Below the pieces are notes generated by a model that did no database searches, was not told the DNA's origin, and was given only the letters and a program-made list of their open reading frames with translations. The translations under genes were made by a program, and so were the position numbers. This document shows positions 54,144 through 61,417 of a stretch of 64,000 nucleotides of DNA, in pieces (the first letter of the stretch is position 1; each line of letters opens with the position of its first letter). Source of the DNA: Mycolicibacterium senegalense (GTDB taxonomy: Bacteria; Actinomycetota; Actinomycetes; Mycobacteriales; Mycobacteriaceae); contig NZ_CP081000.1 in NCBI RefSeq assembly GCF_019645875.1, positions 1,550,001 through 1,614,000 of the forward strand, written 5' to 3'.

Positions 54144-55196
54144 TCACCGACAATTGGCGGCCATGGCCGGAACCTCCGGGTGTGGCCGCTGTGCCGCCGT
54201 CATGATCCGCCACAGCGTCAGAGTGCTGCTGATTCGGGCGCAGCCGCTGCTGCTGAGTAGGGGGTATCCAAGCTGACGTTCTAACCAGGAGATGCGCTGG
54301 CGCATGGTGGAGTGGTGCAGATTCTGGAGGCGGGCTGTCTCGCGGATACTGCTGTGACCGAGGAGAGCCTCAAGCGTCGGTATGACCCAAGGCCTTTCGG
54401 ATTGCAGCTCGATTACGCGGCGGACGTCGGGTGATCGAGCTGCGGTATCCGCATCGATGTTGTCCACGATGGTGGCTGTGCTGCCCAGTTCGTCGTAGCG
54501 CACGTGGGTGGGCTTGCCGGTGGTGACATCGACGGCGATGCGCAGGGCGGTGACGGCGTACTGCCATTCCCGGTGGACTTCGGCGCCCGCGCAGGTATGT
54601 ATTCCGGCCGCAAGATCGACAGGGATCATCTTGTCTGTCAATGCTTCCGGAAAAAGGTGGATCTGCTGCTCGTCGATGACCAACCCCCGGGGCATGCGCT
54701 GCGCATCGGCCAGATGGCTGGCGACCACCGTGATGGTCGAGCCCAGGCCGAGTCGGCGGAGGGCGTTGTCACGGTCGGCGGGGGAGGCGTCGGGATCACA
54801 GGCGATGCGCATAGCGCCCACGGCCGGGTTGGTGTCGCGAGATTTCTTGACCGCGTGCAAACTGCGGGCGAACCGTTCCAGCACGAGGTGGTCCAATGGC
54901 CATGCCGGTCCTTCTCGATCCAGCCAGACCGTAATGTCCTCGAACCGCTCTACTTGACGTGATGCCGTACCGGCATCGAGTACCGTCATGGTCCGCCCGG
55001 CCGCATCGACACCGACGCGCAGGCCGCGTTCCGGATCATCTAGTCCTACAGGACAATCGGCCAGCAAAGCCGCTGCGCGCAACATGGCCAGCGCGGAGCA
55101 CCGCTGGTCGACCAGAGTGTCGAAATGCTCGATCACCCGGAGCGCCTCCGCGGCGCTGCCGTCGATCGTATTGAGCTTGACGATCAACTCCCTCAC
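54144..55196 (-). CDS. PucR/CdaR-type transcriptional regulator
   Basis: A 350-aa regulator. The last 75 residues form the PucR-type C-terminal helix-turn-helix (VIPTLEALLGHSSIRETARLQNLHHSTMRQRISWLERQLGYPL). The N-terminal two thirds have no clear domain but look like a GAF/GGDEF-like sensor (CPVGLDDPERGLRVGVDAAG; HREWQYAVTALRIAVD). The start is GTG 55196, overlapping the TetR stop (GTGA), because the longer frame only shadows tetR. Tandem regulators in one operon suggest a two-input switch over nearby catabolic genes. Confidence 0.82.
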   Translation of the reverse strand: MRELIVKLNTIDGSAAEALRVIEHFDTLVDQRCSALAMLRAAALLADCPVGLDDPERGLRVGVDAAGRTMTVLDAGTASRQVERFEDITVWLDREGPAWPLDHLVLERFARSLHAVKKSRDTNPAVGAMRIACDPDASPADRDNALRRLGLGSTITVVASHLADAQRMPRGLVIDEQQIHLFPEALTDKMIPVDLAAGIHTCAGAEVHREWQYAVTALRIAVDVTTGKPTHVRYDELGSTATIVDNIDADTAARSPDVRRVIELQSERPWVIPTLEALLGHSSIRETARLQNLHHSTMRQRISWLERQLGYPLLSSSGCARISSTLTLWRIMTAAQRPHPEVPAMAANCR

Positions 55197-55837
55197 GACT
55201 TGGCTCCTCGATCCTCGTGCGCAGCAGTTGGATTCGTGCCGTTCCCTGCAGGGAACAATCCCGCCACGGCGGCGACGATCGCCGCTCGGCGCGCTGATGG
55301 GGCAGGGTTGCGGACCTGATCCCCGGCGAGCTGGACGAGGTCGAGTTGTCCGGCCCAGGCCAGGGCGATCTGGGTGACGATGACCATGACGTCGATCGGA
55401 TCCCATACTGGATCCAGATGTCCGGTTGCTTGTGCCTGCCGCACTTGCTCGGCGCCGCGGTAGACGGTCTGGCGTACGGCTTCTTGGAACGGGTCCTCGG
55501 GAACGTCGGTGCCTGCGACGTCCAACCGGCCCCATTGCATCAGGCGTAGGTGGTCGGGGCGGGCGGTGAAATAGTCGTGCACCCGGCCGGCGTAGGCAGG
55601 TAGATCCGTCGCGTCCAGGCGGGTGGCGTCGGTCATCGCGGCCAGTTCTCGCTCCGCGACGCACCGGTACAGGTCTTGTTTGCTGCGGAAATAGGCGTAC
55701 AGGCGTTCCTTGCTCGACTTCGCCCGGCGGGCAATTCGGTCGATGCGGGCCCCCGCCACCCCGTACTGGGCAAACTCGTCTGCCGCGGCGGCAAGGATCC
55801 GATCGCGGGTGACATCTGCCTCGGGTGAGGACGCCAT
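55193..55837 (-). CDS. TetR-family regulator paired with the PucR-type regulator
   Basis: A 214-aa TetR protein. Helix-turn-helix at about residues 10-57 (TRDRILAAAADEFAQYGVAGARIDRIARRAKSSKERLYAYFRSKQDL in pieces). The start is set at ATG 55837 because a perfect palindrome stands directly upstream and further in-frame sequence does not look coding. It overlaps the PucR-type gene by 4 nt. It probably represses its own operon. Confidence 0.9.
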   Translation of the reverse strand: MASSPEADVTRDRILAAAADEFAQYGVAGARIDRIARRAKSSKERLYAYFRSKQDLYRCVAERELAAMTDATRLDATDLPAYAGRVHDYFTARPDHLRLMQWGRLDVAGTDVPEDPFQEAVRQTVYRGAEQVRQAQATGHLDPVWDPIDVMVIVTQIALAWAGQLDLVQLAGDQVRNPAPSARRAAIVAAVAGLFPAGNGTNPTAAHEDRGAKS

Positions 55838-55852
55838 CCCGCCACCATACCA

Positions 55853-55869
55853 AACCAAACCGTTTGGTT
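55853..55869. promoter_or_regulatory. Operator of the tetR-pucR operon
   Basis: AACCAAAC-C-GTTTGGTT, a perfect 8+1+8 palindrome 15 bp before the tetR ATG. Confidence 0.88.
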
Positions 55870-56007
55870 CGACATGATGGGTTGTCACTTCTTGCGCGGC
55901 CCGCCTGCATGTCGCATTGGTACAAACGAAGCTTCTGAGTAGCCGCAATGGTGACGGGCCCGCCGCATACGCGGCGGGCCCGTGGGGCCGATCCTGAGGT
56001 TGTCGAA

Positions 56008-56523
56008 TCAGTGATTCGAGTTGGCAGCGTGGGCCGCAGCGCGATCGAGTCGCGGAACTGGCGCCGGATGCTTCTGGTCCAGCGGACAAACGCCCGGTAT
56101 GTCCCCGAAATCGGGGCCGAGCACAGCGGCCATGGTCTTGGCGAAACTGGCGTCCATGAACATCCGCTCGGCCAGGATCTTGTCGCCTTCGAACTCCATC
56201 ACGACGTTGTAGCTACCGGTGGCGCGCACGCCTTCATCGGTGTCGAAGTACACCCACGCCTCGCGAATGAGACTGCCGGGAGTGATGGCGTGGGTGCGCT
56301 TGTCGGCCCAGAAATTCCGCACGTCGCCGCCGTGAAGCATCCTCCGATAGAGCTCTTTGACGGCGTCCCAGCCCTCGATGTGCCAATTGAGCGTTGGTAA
56401 CTCGTAGACCGGGTGGTCGACGAGCGTCGCCATCGTTGCGTCGATGTCGAGATTGAACTCGGCTGCTTCGTGAATCGAGAGCAACTCCTCCATCTGCTGC
56501 AGGGTGAGCGTTGTTGCTGCCAT
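56008..56523 (-). CDS. SnoaL-like (NTF2-fold) protein, paralog 1
   Basis: A 171-aa protein with the NTF2/SnoaL fold: helical start (LTLQQMEELLSIHEAAEF), LDIDATMATLVDHPVYELPT, then FEGDKILAERMFMDASFAKTM. It is a paralog of the gene at 58105-58623 (both have DIDATMATLVD and YELPTL). SnoaL-like proteins include cyclases, isomerases and hydrolases acting on cyclic or polyketide substrates; the reaction here is unknown. A perfect family-A palindrome lies 30 bp upstream. Confidence 0.82.
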   Translation of the reverse strand: MAATTLTLQQMEELLSIHEAAEFNLDIDATMATLVDHPVYELPTLNWHIEGWDAVKELYRRMLHGGDVRNFWADKRTHAITPGSLIREAWVYFDTDEGVRATGSYNVVMEFEGDKILAERMFMDASFAKTMAAVLGPDFGDIPGVCPLDQKHPAPVPRLDRAAAHAANSNH

Positions 56524-56550
56524 CTACTTTTCCTCTCTGCTGAACCTCCA

Positions 56551-56574
56551 CTCTGACATGGCTGTATGTCAGAT
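56551..56574. promoter_or_regulatory. Family-A operator 5, before the SnoaL-like gene
   Basis: CTGACA (56553-56558), 8-bp spacer, TGTCAGAT (56567-56574). All 12 core bases match; 30 bp before the SnoaL-like start on the minus strand. Confidence 0.88.
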
Positions 56575-56649
56575 GTGTCCGAATTGTCGAAATCGGTTCT
56601 GGGTGTTTCGGCAACCCGTTTGGGGGCAGTGGGGTGCCCACGGGTTTAC

Positions 56650-57642
56650 CTACAGCCGCACGATGGTTCGACCTTTCACGCCGCCGCCGAGGATGCTTGC
56701 CGTCACTGCCGGAATCTCGTCGAGGCTGATTTCGTGAGAGATGCTCTCGGCCAGGTTCTTCGGCTTGAGGTCCGCTCCCATACGCTTCCACACCGCGCCT
56801 CGCACATCGGCCGGGCACTGCACCGAATCGATCCCCAGCAGGTTCACGCCACGCAGAATGAAGGGCAACACCGTGGTGCCGATTGCGAATCCGCCGGTGA
56901 GCCCGCAGGTTGCGACGGAGCCGCCGTACCGAGTGGTGCGCAGCAGATAGGCGGTGGTGTCCGCACCCACTGGGTCGACGGCGCCGGCCCAGAGTTCGGC
57001 CTCGAGCGGGTTGTCGCTCTGGCCGGAGACATCTTCTCGGCTGAGAATCTTGGTGGCGCCCAGTGTTTGAAGGTAGTCGTGCTCGCTTGCCTTGCCCGTG
57101 CTGGCCGCGACCTCATACCCGAGGCCGGCAAGCATATTTACCGCAACACTGCCGACACCGCCGGTGGCGCCGGTCACGAGGACGGGGCCATCGCCCGGCT
57201 TCAAGCCGTTGTCCTCCAGGCGCTGGATCGCCAGACCCGCGGTGAAGCCCGCGGTGCCGAGCGCCATGGCTTCCTTGAGGGTGAGACCGGCTGGTAGTGG
57301 CTCGAGCCAGTCGCTCGACAAGCGGGCGTATTCGGCGTAGCCGCCGAACTGCGAGATTCCCAGTGCACGGCCGATGGCGAGGACCTCCTGGCCGGCGGTG
57401 AAGCGCGGATTACTCGACTCGACGACGGTGCCGGCCAGGTCGATGCCCGGCACCATCGGGTAGGTGCCCACCACCGGGCTCTCGGGCAGGCAGGCCAGGC
57501 CGTCCTTGTAGTTGACGCTCGAGTACTGCACGCGCACGGTGACATCGCCCGCGGGCAGGTCATCGATCGTCAGCTGCTGTACGCCGGCGCTGAACCCGTC
57601 GTCTCCCTTGTTCAGGACGAATGCGTTGAAAGAATCGGACAT
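56650..57642 (-). CDS. AcuI/YhdH-type zinc-free MDR oxidoreductase
   Basis: A 330-aa medium-chain reductase of the YhdH/AcuI group: VNYKDGLACLPESPVVGTYPMVPGIDLAGTV (in pieces) near the start, GTAGFTAGLAIQRLEDNG, and the NADP motif VTGATGGVGSVAVNML. No zinc cysteines. AcuI reduces acrylyl-CoA to propionyl-CoA with NADPH, so it probably reduces a short enoyl-CoA. It is upstream of the SnoaL-like gene on the same strand, but the 126-bp gap with a family-A operator suggests separate control. Confidence 0.9.
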   Translation of the reverse strand: MSDSFNAFVLNKGDDGFSAGVQQLTIDDLPAGDVTVRVQYSSVNYKDGLACLPESPVVGTYPMVPGIDLAGTVVESSNPRFTAGQEVLAIGRALGISQFGGYAEYARLSSDWLEPLPAGLTLKEAMALGTAGFTAGLAIQRLEDNGLKPGDGPVLVTGATGGVGSVAVNMLAGLGYEVAASTGKASEHDYLQTLGATKILSREDVSGQSDNPLEAELWAGAVDPVGADTTAYLLRTTRYGGSVATCGLTGGFAIGTTVLPFILRGVNLLGIDSVQCPADVRGAVWKRMGADLKPKNLAESISHEISLDEIPAVTASILGGGVKGRTIVRL

Positions 57643-57824
57643 GACACCCTCCTAGGTGGTCACCCAGCGACAACGGCTGCGGAGGCCGCAGCGAGTGTGG
57701 TCTCGGGCAAGCACTTTGTTCATTGGTAACTGCAAGGCGACCTGATCGATCGCTGATGGGCCGGCCGACTGTGTTCAGAACCGGGACGCGGCGCTGTGCG
57801 CGACATCGGGGGCCATCGACGCGA

Positions 57825-57836
57825 TAGATTGATCTA
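57825..57836. promoter_or_regulatory. Family-B operator 1
   Basis: TAGAT-TG-ATCTA, a perfect 5+2+5 palindrome, 183 bp from the AcuI-like gene start. Confidence 0.7.
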
Positions 57837-57970
57837 ATTGGACGTTAGTCACTGTGCTGCACCGTCGTCAATAGATGAGCGCGGTGGAGGCATCGGGGGT
57901 GAAATCTGCTACAGCCGTTGGCGCGCGCGGGCATTGACGACGCGCGCCATTGTGATTAGGGTCTCATGCC

Positions 57971-57982
57971 TAGATCAATCTA
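57971..57982. promoter_or_regulatory. Family-B operator 2
   Basis: TAGAT-CA-ATCTA, perfect palindrome and exact reverse complement of operator 1, followed directly by TCTAG. 123 bp before the second SnoaL-like gene. Confidence 0.72.
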
Positions 57983-58104
57983 TCTAGTGAGTGGGCTCGA
58001 CCGACCGCCGGCGCGGACACCAAGCTCGGCGTCGGGACGGGGTGCCCAGGCGACGATGGATCTGATCTCAGCCCAGTGACGGATCAAAGGAGACCCTGTA
58101 GGCC

Positions 58105-58623
58105 ATGGAAGAAATGACCAAGAAGGAAATGGAAGCAGTGCTGCTCGCGCACGAAAAGGGCGAGCTGGAAGAAGATATCGACGCCACCATGGCCACCCTT
58201 GTCGACAACCCGCACTACGAACTTCCGACTCTCGGATATGCCTTCGACGGCCGCGAGGCTGTTCGCGAGGCGTACAGCCGTATTCTGCCCGGTACCCGAA
58301 GTCGGAACGTGGCAGCGAAGATGCGAGTGCACGCCATCTCGAGCAACACACTGGTCCGGGAAGCGCATGTCTCCTTTACGAAATCCAACGGTGAGCGGGT
58401 GACCGGCGGATACATCGTCGTGATGTCCTTCGATCCCGAGCAGAGGTTGATTTCGGGCGAGCGGATGTACATGGACACCAACTTCGCGGAGATGATGGCC
58501 GAGAACCTCGGTCCGGATTTCGCCGGGCTGCCGGGCGTCAAAAAGCTGGCCGATGCGGCGCCGATGATCGACCGCCATGACGCGTATGAGGTTGCGGAGC
58601 GTCACGGAGTGACGATCAACTAG
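58105..58623 (+). CDS. SnoaL-like (NTF2-fold) protein, paralog 2
   Basis: A 172-aa paralog of the protein at 56008-56523: LEEDIDATMATLVDNPHYELPTLG, then the charged loop SRILPGTRSRN and VVMSFDPEQRLISGERMYMDTNFAEMM. Same NTF2-type fold, function unknown. AAGGAGA lies 11 nt before the ATG; ATG 58114 is a possible alternative. The ABM-like gene follows 68 bp downstream and is probably co-transcribed from a family-B controlled promoter. Confidence 0.83.
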   Translation: MEEMTKKEMEAVLLAHEKGELEEDIDATMATLVDNPHYELPTLGYAFDGREAVREAYSRILPGTRSRNVAAKMRVHAISSNTLVREAHVSFTKSNGERVTGGYIVVMSFDPEQRLISGERMYMDTNFAEMMAENLGPDFAGLPGVKKLADAAPMIDRHDAYEVAERHGVTIN

Positions 58624-58691
58624 CACTGCGGCCCGGCCGCAACAGGTGGCGACTCTGAAAAGCTTTGGTAACCAAGAGAACAGGAGTAACA

Positions 58692-59039
58692 GTGGGCGAG
58701 ATCCAACTCAGGGCCACATTTCCGGGTATCGCGAACGGCAAACTGGACGAGTTCACAGCTCTGGCGAAGGACGCCGTCGTCGCGGTTCGCGGCGAGGCCG
58801 GAGCGCTCCAGTACGACTGGTTTCTCAGTGATGACCGGACAAGGTGCGTGGTCCTGGAGAAGTATGCGAGCTCGGAGGCAGTACTTGCGCATCTGGCGAA
58901 CGCCGGCGCGCTGATCGGTCAACTCGCGGGACTCGGCGGTGGCCTCGATATCGAGGTGTTCGGTGACGTCTCACCGGAACTGCGGCAGGCGCTCGCCGCC
59001 ACGGCGCCACCGATTTACGCCAGTTTCCTCAGTTTGTGA
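58692..59039 (+). CDS. ABM-like (dimeric alpha/beta barrel) protein
   Basis: A 115-aa protein with the ferredoxin-like pattern of antibiotic-biosynthesis-monooxygenase/quinol-monooxygenase proteins: LRATFPGIANGKLDEFTALA, EAGALQYDWFLSDD, CVVLEKYASSEAVLAHLAN. Such domains act as small cofactor-free monooxygenases or as structural dimers. GTG start with AGGAG 5 nt upstream. A terminator follows. Confidence 0.82.
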   Translation: MGEIQLRATFPGIANGKLDEFTALAKDAVVAVRGEAGALQYDWFLSDDRTRCVVLEKYASSEAVLAHLANAGALIGQLAGLGGGLDIEVFGDVSPELRQALAATAPPIYASFLSL

Positions 59040-59049
59040 GGAACGAAGA

Positions 59050-59082
59050 AAGGCCCCTATCGCCGTTCGCGGTAGGGGCCTT
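59050..59082. terminator. Bidirectional terminator
   Basis: AAGGCCCCTA (59050-59059) pairs perfectly with TAGGGGCCTT (59073-59082); GC-rich loop; between convergent genes. Confidence 0.9.
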
Positions 59083-59101
59083 ACTCGTTTCGCAGTTCGG
59101 C

Positions 59102-59512
59102 TTACGCCGTGCGCAAGAGTACGCCGATTCGCTCCTCCAGTGTTCGGGAGTCGTAGTAGTCACGCCATCGGGTGATTCGTCCGTCGGCGTCGACGTCGAA
59201 CACCCCGGTGACCTCAACGTTGAACGTCACGCCTTTGACACGGATGACATCGATGCGCTCGACCATCACCGTGCCGTCACATACGAGCAGGTTCCTGACC
59301 TCTGCTGAGGGCCCGGGAATCAGCCGTCCGATTGTCCCGAGGCGTGCCTTGATCACCTCTATACCCACACAAGGCTCGTTGTGTCCATCTACCCACGCTG
59401 CGCCGTCGGCCATGAAATCAGCGAGTTCGTCTACGTCCCAACGTGGCCACGCGGCCATGAACCCACGTACTACCGATTCGGCGGATTCGTTCACGAGAGT
59501 CGTCTCCGTCAT
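59102..59512 (-). CDS. Limonene-1,2-epoxide-hydrolase-like protein
   Basis: A 136-aa LEH-type protein. It keeps the Arg-x-Asp pair (VERIDVI) and the late Asp (ITRWRDYYD) of the LEH catalytic set, while the Tyr/Asn water-holding positions are changed (AWVDGHNEP). LEH opens epoxides with water without a covalent intermediate. ATG 59512 with AAAGGAG 8 nt upstream. Last gene of the SDR - MDR - LEH run on the minus strand. Confidence 0.84.
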   Translation of the reverse strand: MTETTLVNESAESVVRGFMAAWPRWDVDELADFMADGAAWVDGHNEPCVGIEVIKARLGTIGRLIPGPSAEVRNLLVCDGTVMVERIDVIRVKGVTFNVEVTGVFDVDADGRITRWRDYYDSRTLEERIGVLLRTA

Positions 59513-59540
59513 CGTGTCTACTCCTTTCGCGTTGGTGCCA

Positions 59541-60476
59541 TCAGAATTCCAGGACCAATCGGCCGCGGACCCCGCCTGCTTCGAGCATCCTGTGTGCATC
59601 TGTGGCCTGCTCGGCCGCGAAGGTTTTCGCGACGCGTAACGTCAACTGGCCGTCTTCGGCCAGCTGGCGTAGCCGGTCGAGCTTGTGCGATTCGCGGGCG
59701 TATTTGGGGACGTACACCGGGTGGAACACGATCCCTCGCTGCGCCTCTCCCTGGAAGCCGCGCACGGTGGCGACCGCGCCACCGTCACGGACGGCGGGAA
59801 CCACCAGATCATCGAGCAGTGCGCAGTCGAGGACGGCATCGGCGCCCTCTGCAACGATGGCCCGGACCTGGGCCCCGAAGTCCTTACCGCGTCGAATGAC
59901 ATGGTCTGCGCCCAGTTTTCGGACGAGCGACTCGTCGGCTTCGGAGGCGTCCGCGATGACCGTGAGCCCGTCTGACTTGGCCAGCTGGATCATGCAGCCG
60001 CCGAGGGCGCCGGCGGCCCCGGTCACCGCAAGGACGTTGCCGGGCTTCAGGGCCAGCTCGTCAAGCGCCAGCCGAGCGGTGAGCCCGTTCATGGGCAACG
60101 TCGCGGCCTCCGGGAGCGTGGTGCCGACGGGTATCGGGGCGACCGACTCCACCGGCACCACGATCTGTTCGGAATACGCACCGTACGAACCTTGGGGGAT
60201 GACGATGGCCATCACTTCGTCGCCGACCTTCAGATCAGTGTCGGTTCCTTCGCCGATCTCCTCGATCACTCCCGCGGCATCCATGCCGAACACGTACGGG
60301 GGCGACGCGGGCTGTGCCGGCCCGCGTCGGCTCCGCATGGCCACATCGGCGGGATTGACTGCCGCGGAACGGACACGGATACGGACCGATCCTCGGTCGG
60401 GGATGGGTGGCTCAGGGAGTTCGATCACCCGGAGCATGTCCGGGCCTCCGAAGTCGAGAACACCGACTGCCTTCAT
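59541..60476 (-). CDS. Quinone-reductase-like MDR oxidoreductase
   Basis: A 311-aa zinc-free MDR protein. MKAVGVLDFGGPDMLRV start, AAVNPADVAMR, GMDAAGVIEEIGEG, and NADPH motif VTGAAGALGGCMIQLAK. It reduces quinones or enone-type double bonds. The start is at ATG 60476; further in-frame codons overlap the SDR end. It lies 46 bp after the SDR and 28 bp before the LEH gene, so the three form one operon. Confidence 0.88.
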   Translation of the reverse strand: MKAVGVLDFGGPDMLRVIELPEPPIPDRGSVRIRVRSAAVNPADVAMRSRRGPAQPASPPYVFGMDAAGVIEEIGEGTDTDLKVGDEVMAIVIPQGSYGAYSEQIVVPVESVAPIPVGTTLPEAATLPMNGLTARLALDELALKPGNVLAVTGAAGALGGCMIQLAKSDGLTVIADASEADESLVRKLGADHVIRRGKDFGAQVRAIVAEGADAVLDCALLDDLVVPAVRDGGAVATVRGFQGEAQRGIVFHPVYVPKYARESHKLDRLRQLAEDGQLTLRVAKTFAAEQATDAHRMLEAGGVRGRLVLEF

Positions 60477-60522
60477 GGCTTCTCCTTCGCGGCTGCGCTG
60501 ACATGGCCGTCGTGAAACCGCA

Positions 60523-61266
60523 TCAGGGAACGATGCCTCCACTTGCCACGACGAGTTGTCCGGTGATCCAACGCGAATCCGGAGATGCCAACAGCGACAC
60601 CGCGTCGGCGATGTCTTCGGGCTCTCCGATGCGGCCCAGCGGCGTGCGGGCGATCAAGGCATCGTCCTGCTCCTTGGTGTTCGTCCCGATCAGATCCGTC
60701 TTGGTGAAACCCACCCCGATCAAGTTGACGGTGATGTTGCGCGGCCCGAGTTCGGCAGCGAGCGACCTGGTTGCCCCTTCGAGCCCGGCCTTGGTTCCGG
60801 AGTAGACGGTGCTCCAGGGGACCGGATGAACTGTGACGCACGAACTGATGTTGATGATCCGACCGCCTTCGGGGAGCAGCGGTGCAGCAGCCTGCATGGC
60901 CGCAATCGGTCCGATGATGTTGACCGCGAACTGCTTGTAGGTGAACTCCTCGGTCACGTCCTCGATGGGCTCTCGGCCCACCTCTTGAACCGCGTTGTTT
61001 ACCAGGATGTCGAGGCGGCCGAACTCCGCTGCCGCCTTCTGGACCAGCATCTGGGCCTGCGACCAGTCACCCATGTCGGCCTGGATCGCGATCGCCTTGC
61101 CGCCCGCCTGCTCGATCCGCTTGACGACCTGGTCGGCTTTATCCTTCGACGCAACGTAATTCACTACGACCGACGCCCCGTCTGCTGCCAAGCGTGCCGC
61201 GATTGCCGCACCGATACCGCGCGACGATCCGGTAACGATCGCGACCTTGCCTTCTAGATTTCCCAC
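60523..61266 (-). CDS. Short-chain dehydrogenase/reductase (FabG-like)
   Basis: A 247-aa classical SDR. TGSSRGIG (residues 12-19) binds the cofactor, LVNNAVQ is the structural motif, and Ser-Tyr-Lys lie in SSCVTVHPVPWSTVYSGTK. It ends GQLVVASGGIVP. FabG-like proteins reduce 3-oxoacyl or similar ketones; here a 3-hydroxyacyl-CoA role would fit. First gene of the three-gene minus-strand operon; a family-B site stands 77 bp upstream. Confidence 0.9.
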   Translation of the reverse strand: MGNLEGKVAIVTGSSRGIGAAIAARLAADGASVVVNYVASKDKADQVVKRIEQAGGKAIAIQADMGDWSQAQMLVQKAAAEFGRLDILVNNAVQEVGREPIEDVTEEFTYKQFAVNIIGPIAAMQAAAPLLPEGGRIINISSCVTVHPVPWSTVYSGTKAGLEGATRSLAAELGPRNITVNLIGVGFTKTDLIGTNTKEQDDALIARTPLGRIGEPEDIADAVSLLASPDSRWITGQLVVASGGIVP

Positions 61267-61342
61267 GGATCTCTTCTCCTCGCGTCGGCGGGCTTCTTGC
61301 CTGAAACGGTTTGCGGGCCCGAATGTGACTTCGAATACTAAA

Positions 61343-61354
61343 TAGATTGCTCTA
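61343..61354. promoter_or_regulatory. Family-B operator 3
   Basis: TAGAT-TG-CTCTA: 11 of 12 identical to operator 1, in the 151-bp gap between the kinase and SDR genes. A second partial half, TAGTTAG, lies at 61361. Confidence 0.62.
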
Positions 61355-61417
61355 TCAAGCTAGTTAGGATCGCGAGGAGGTGTCAACAACTACTGGTCTG
61401 CCGGAGTCCGGCACGCT

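Larger units (their letters stand above)
57643..58104. other. Divergent intergenic region with two family-B palindromes
   Basis: 462 bp without a supported gene. It contains two TAGAT-N2-ATCTA palindromes at 57825 and 57971. The rest has no coding signal I can support; the left part (57643-57780) is the leader of the AcuI-like gene. Confidence 0.6.

Noticed and set aside
54148..54165. Third copy of the bipartite TGGCGG element
   Set aside because: The AATTGGCGG there lies inside the end of the PucR-type gene and has no partner block at 37 bp.
54144..55925. A 593-residue reading for the PucR-type regulator
   Set aside because: Its first 240 codons only shadow the tetR gene; the GTG overlapping the tetR stop gives the real start.
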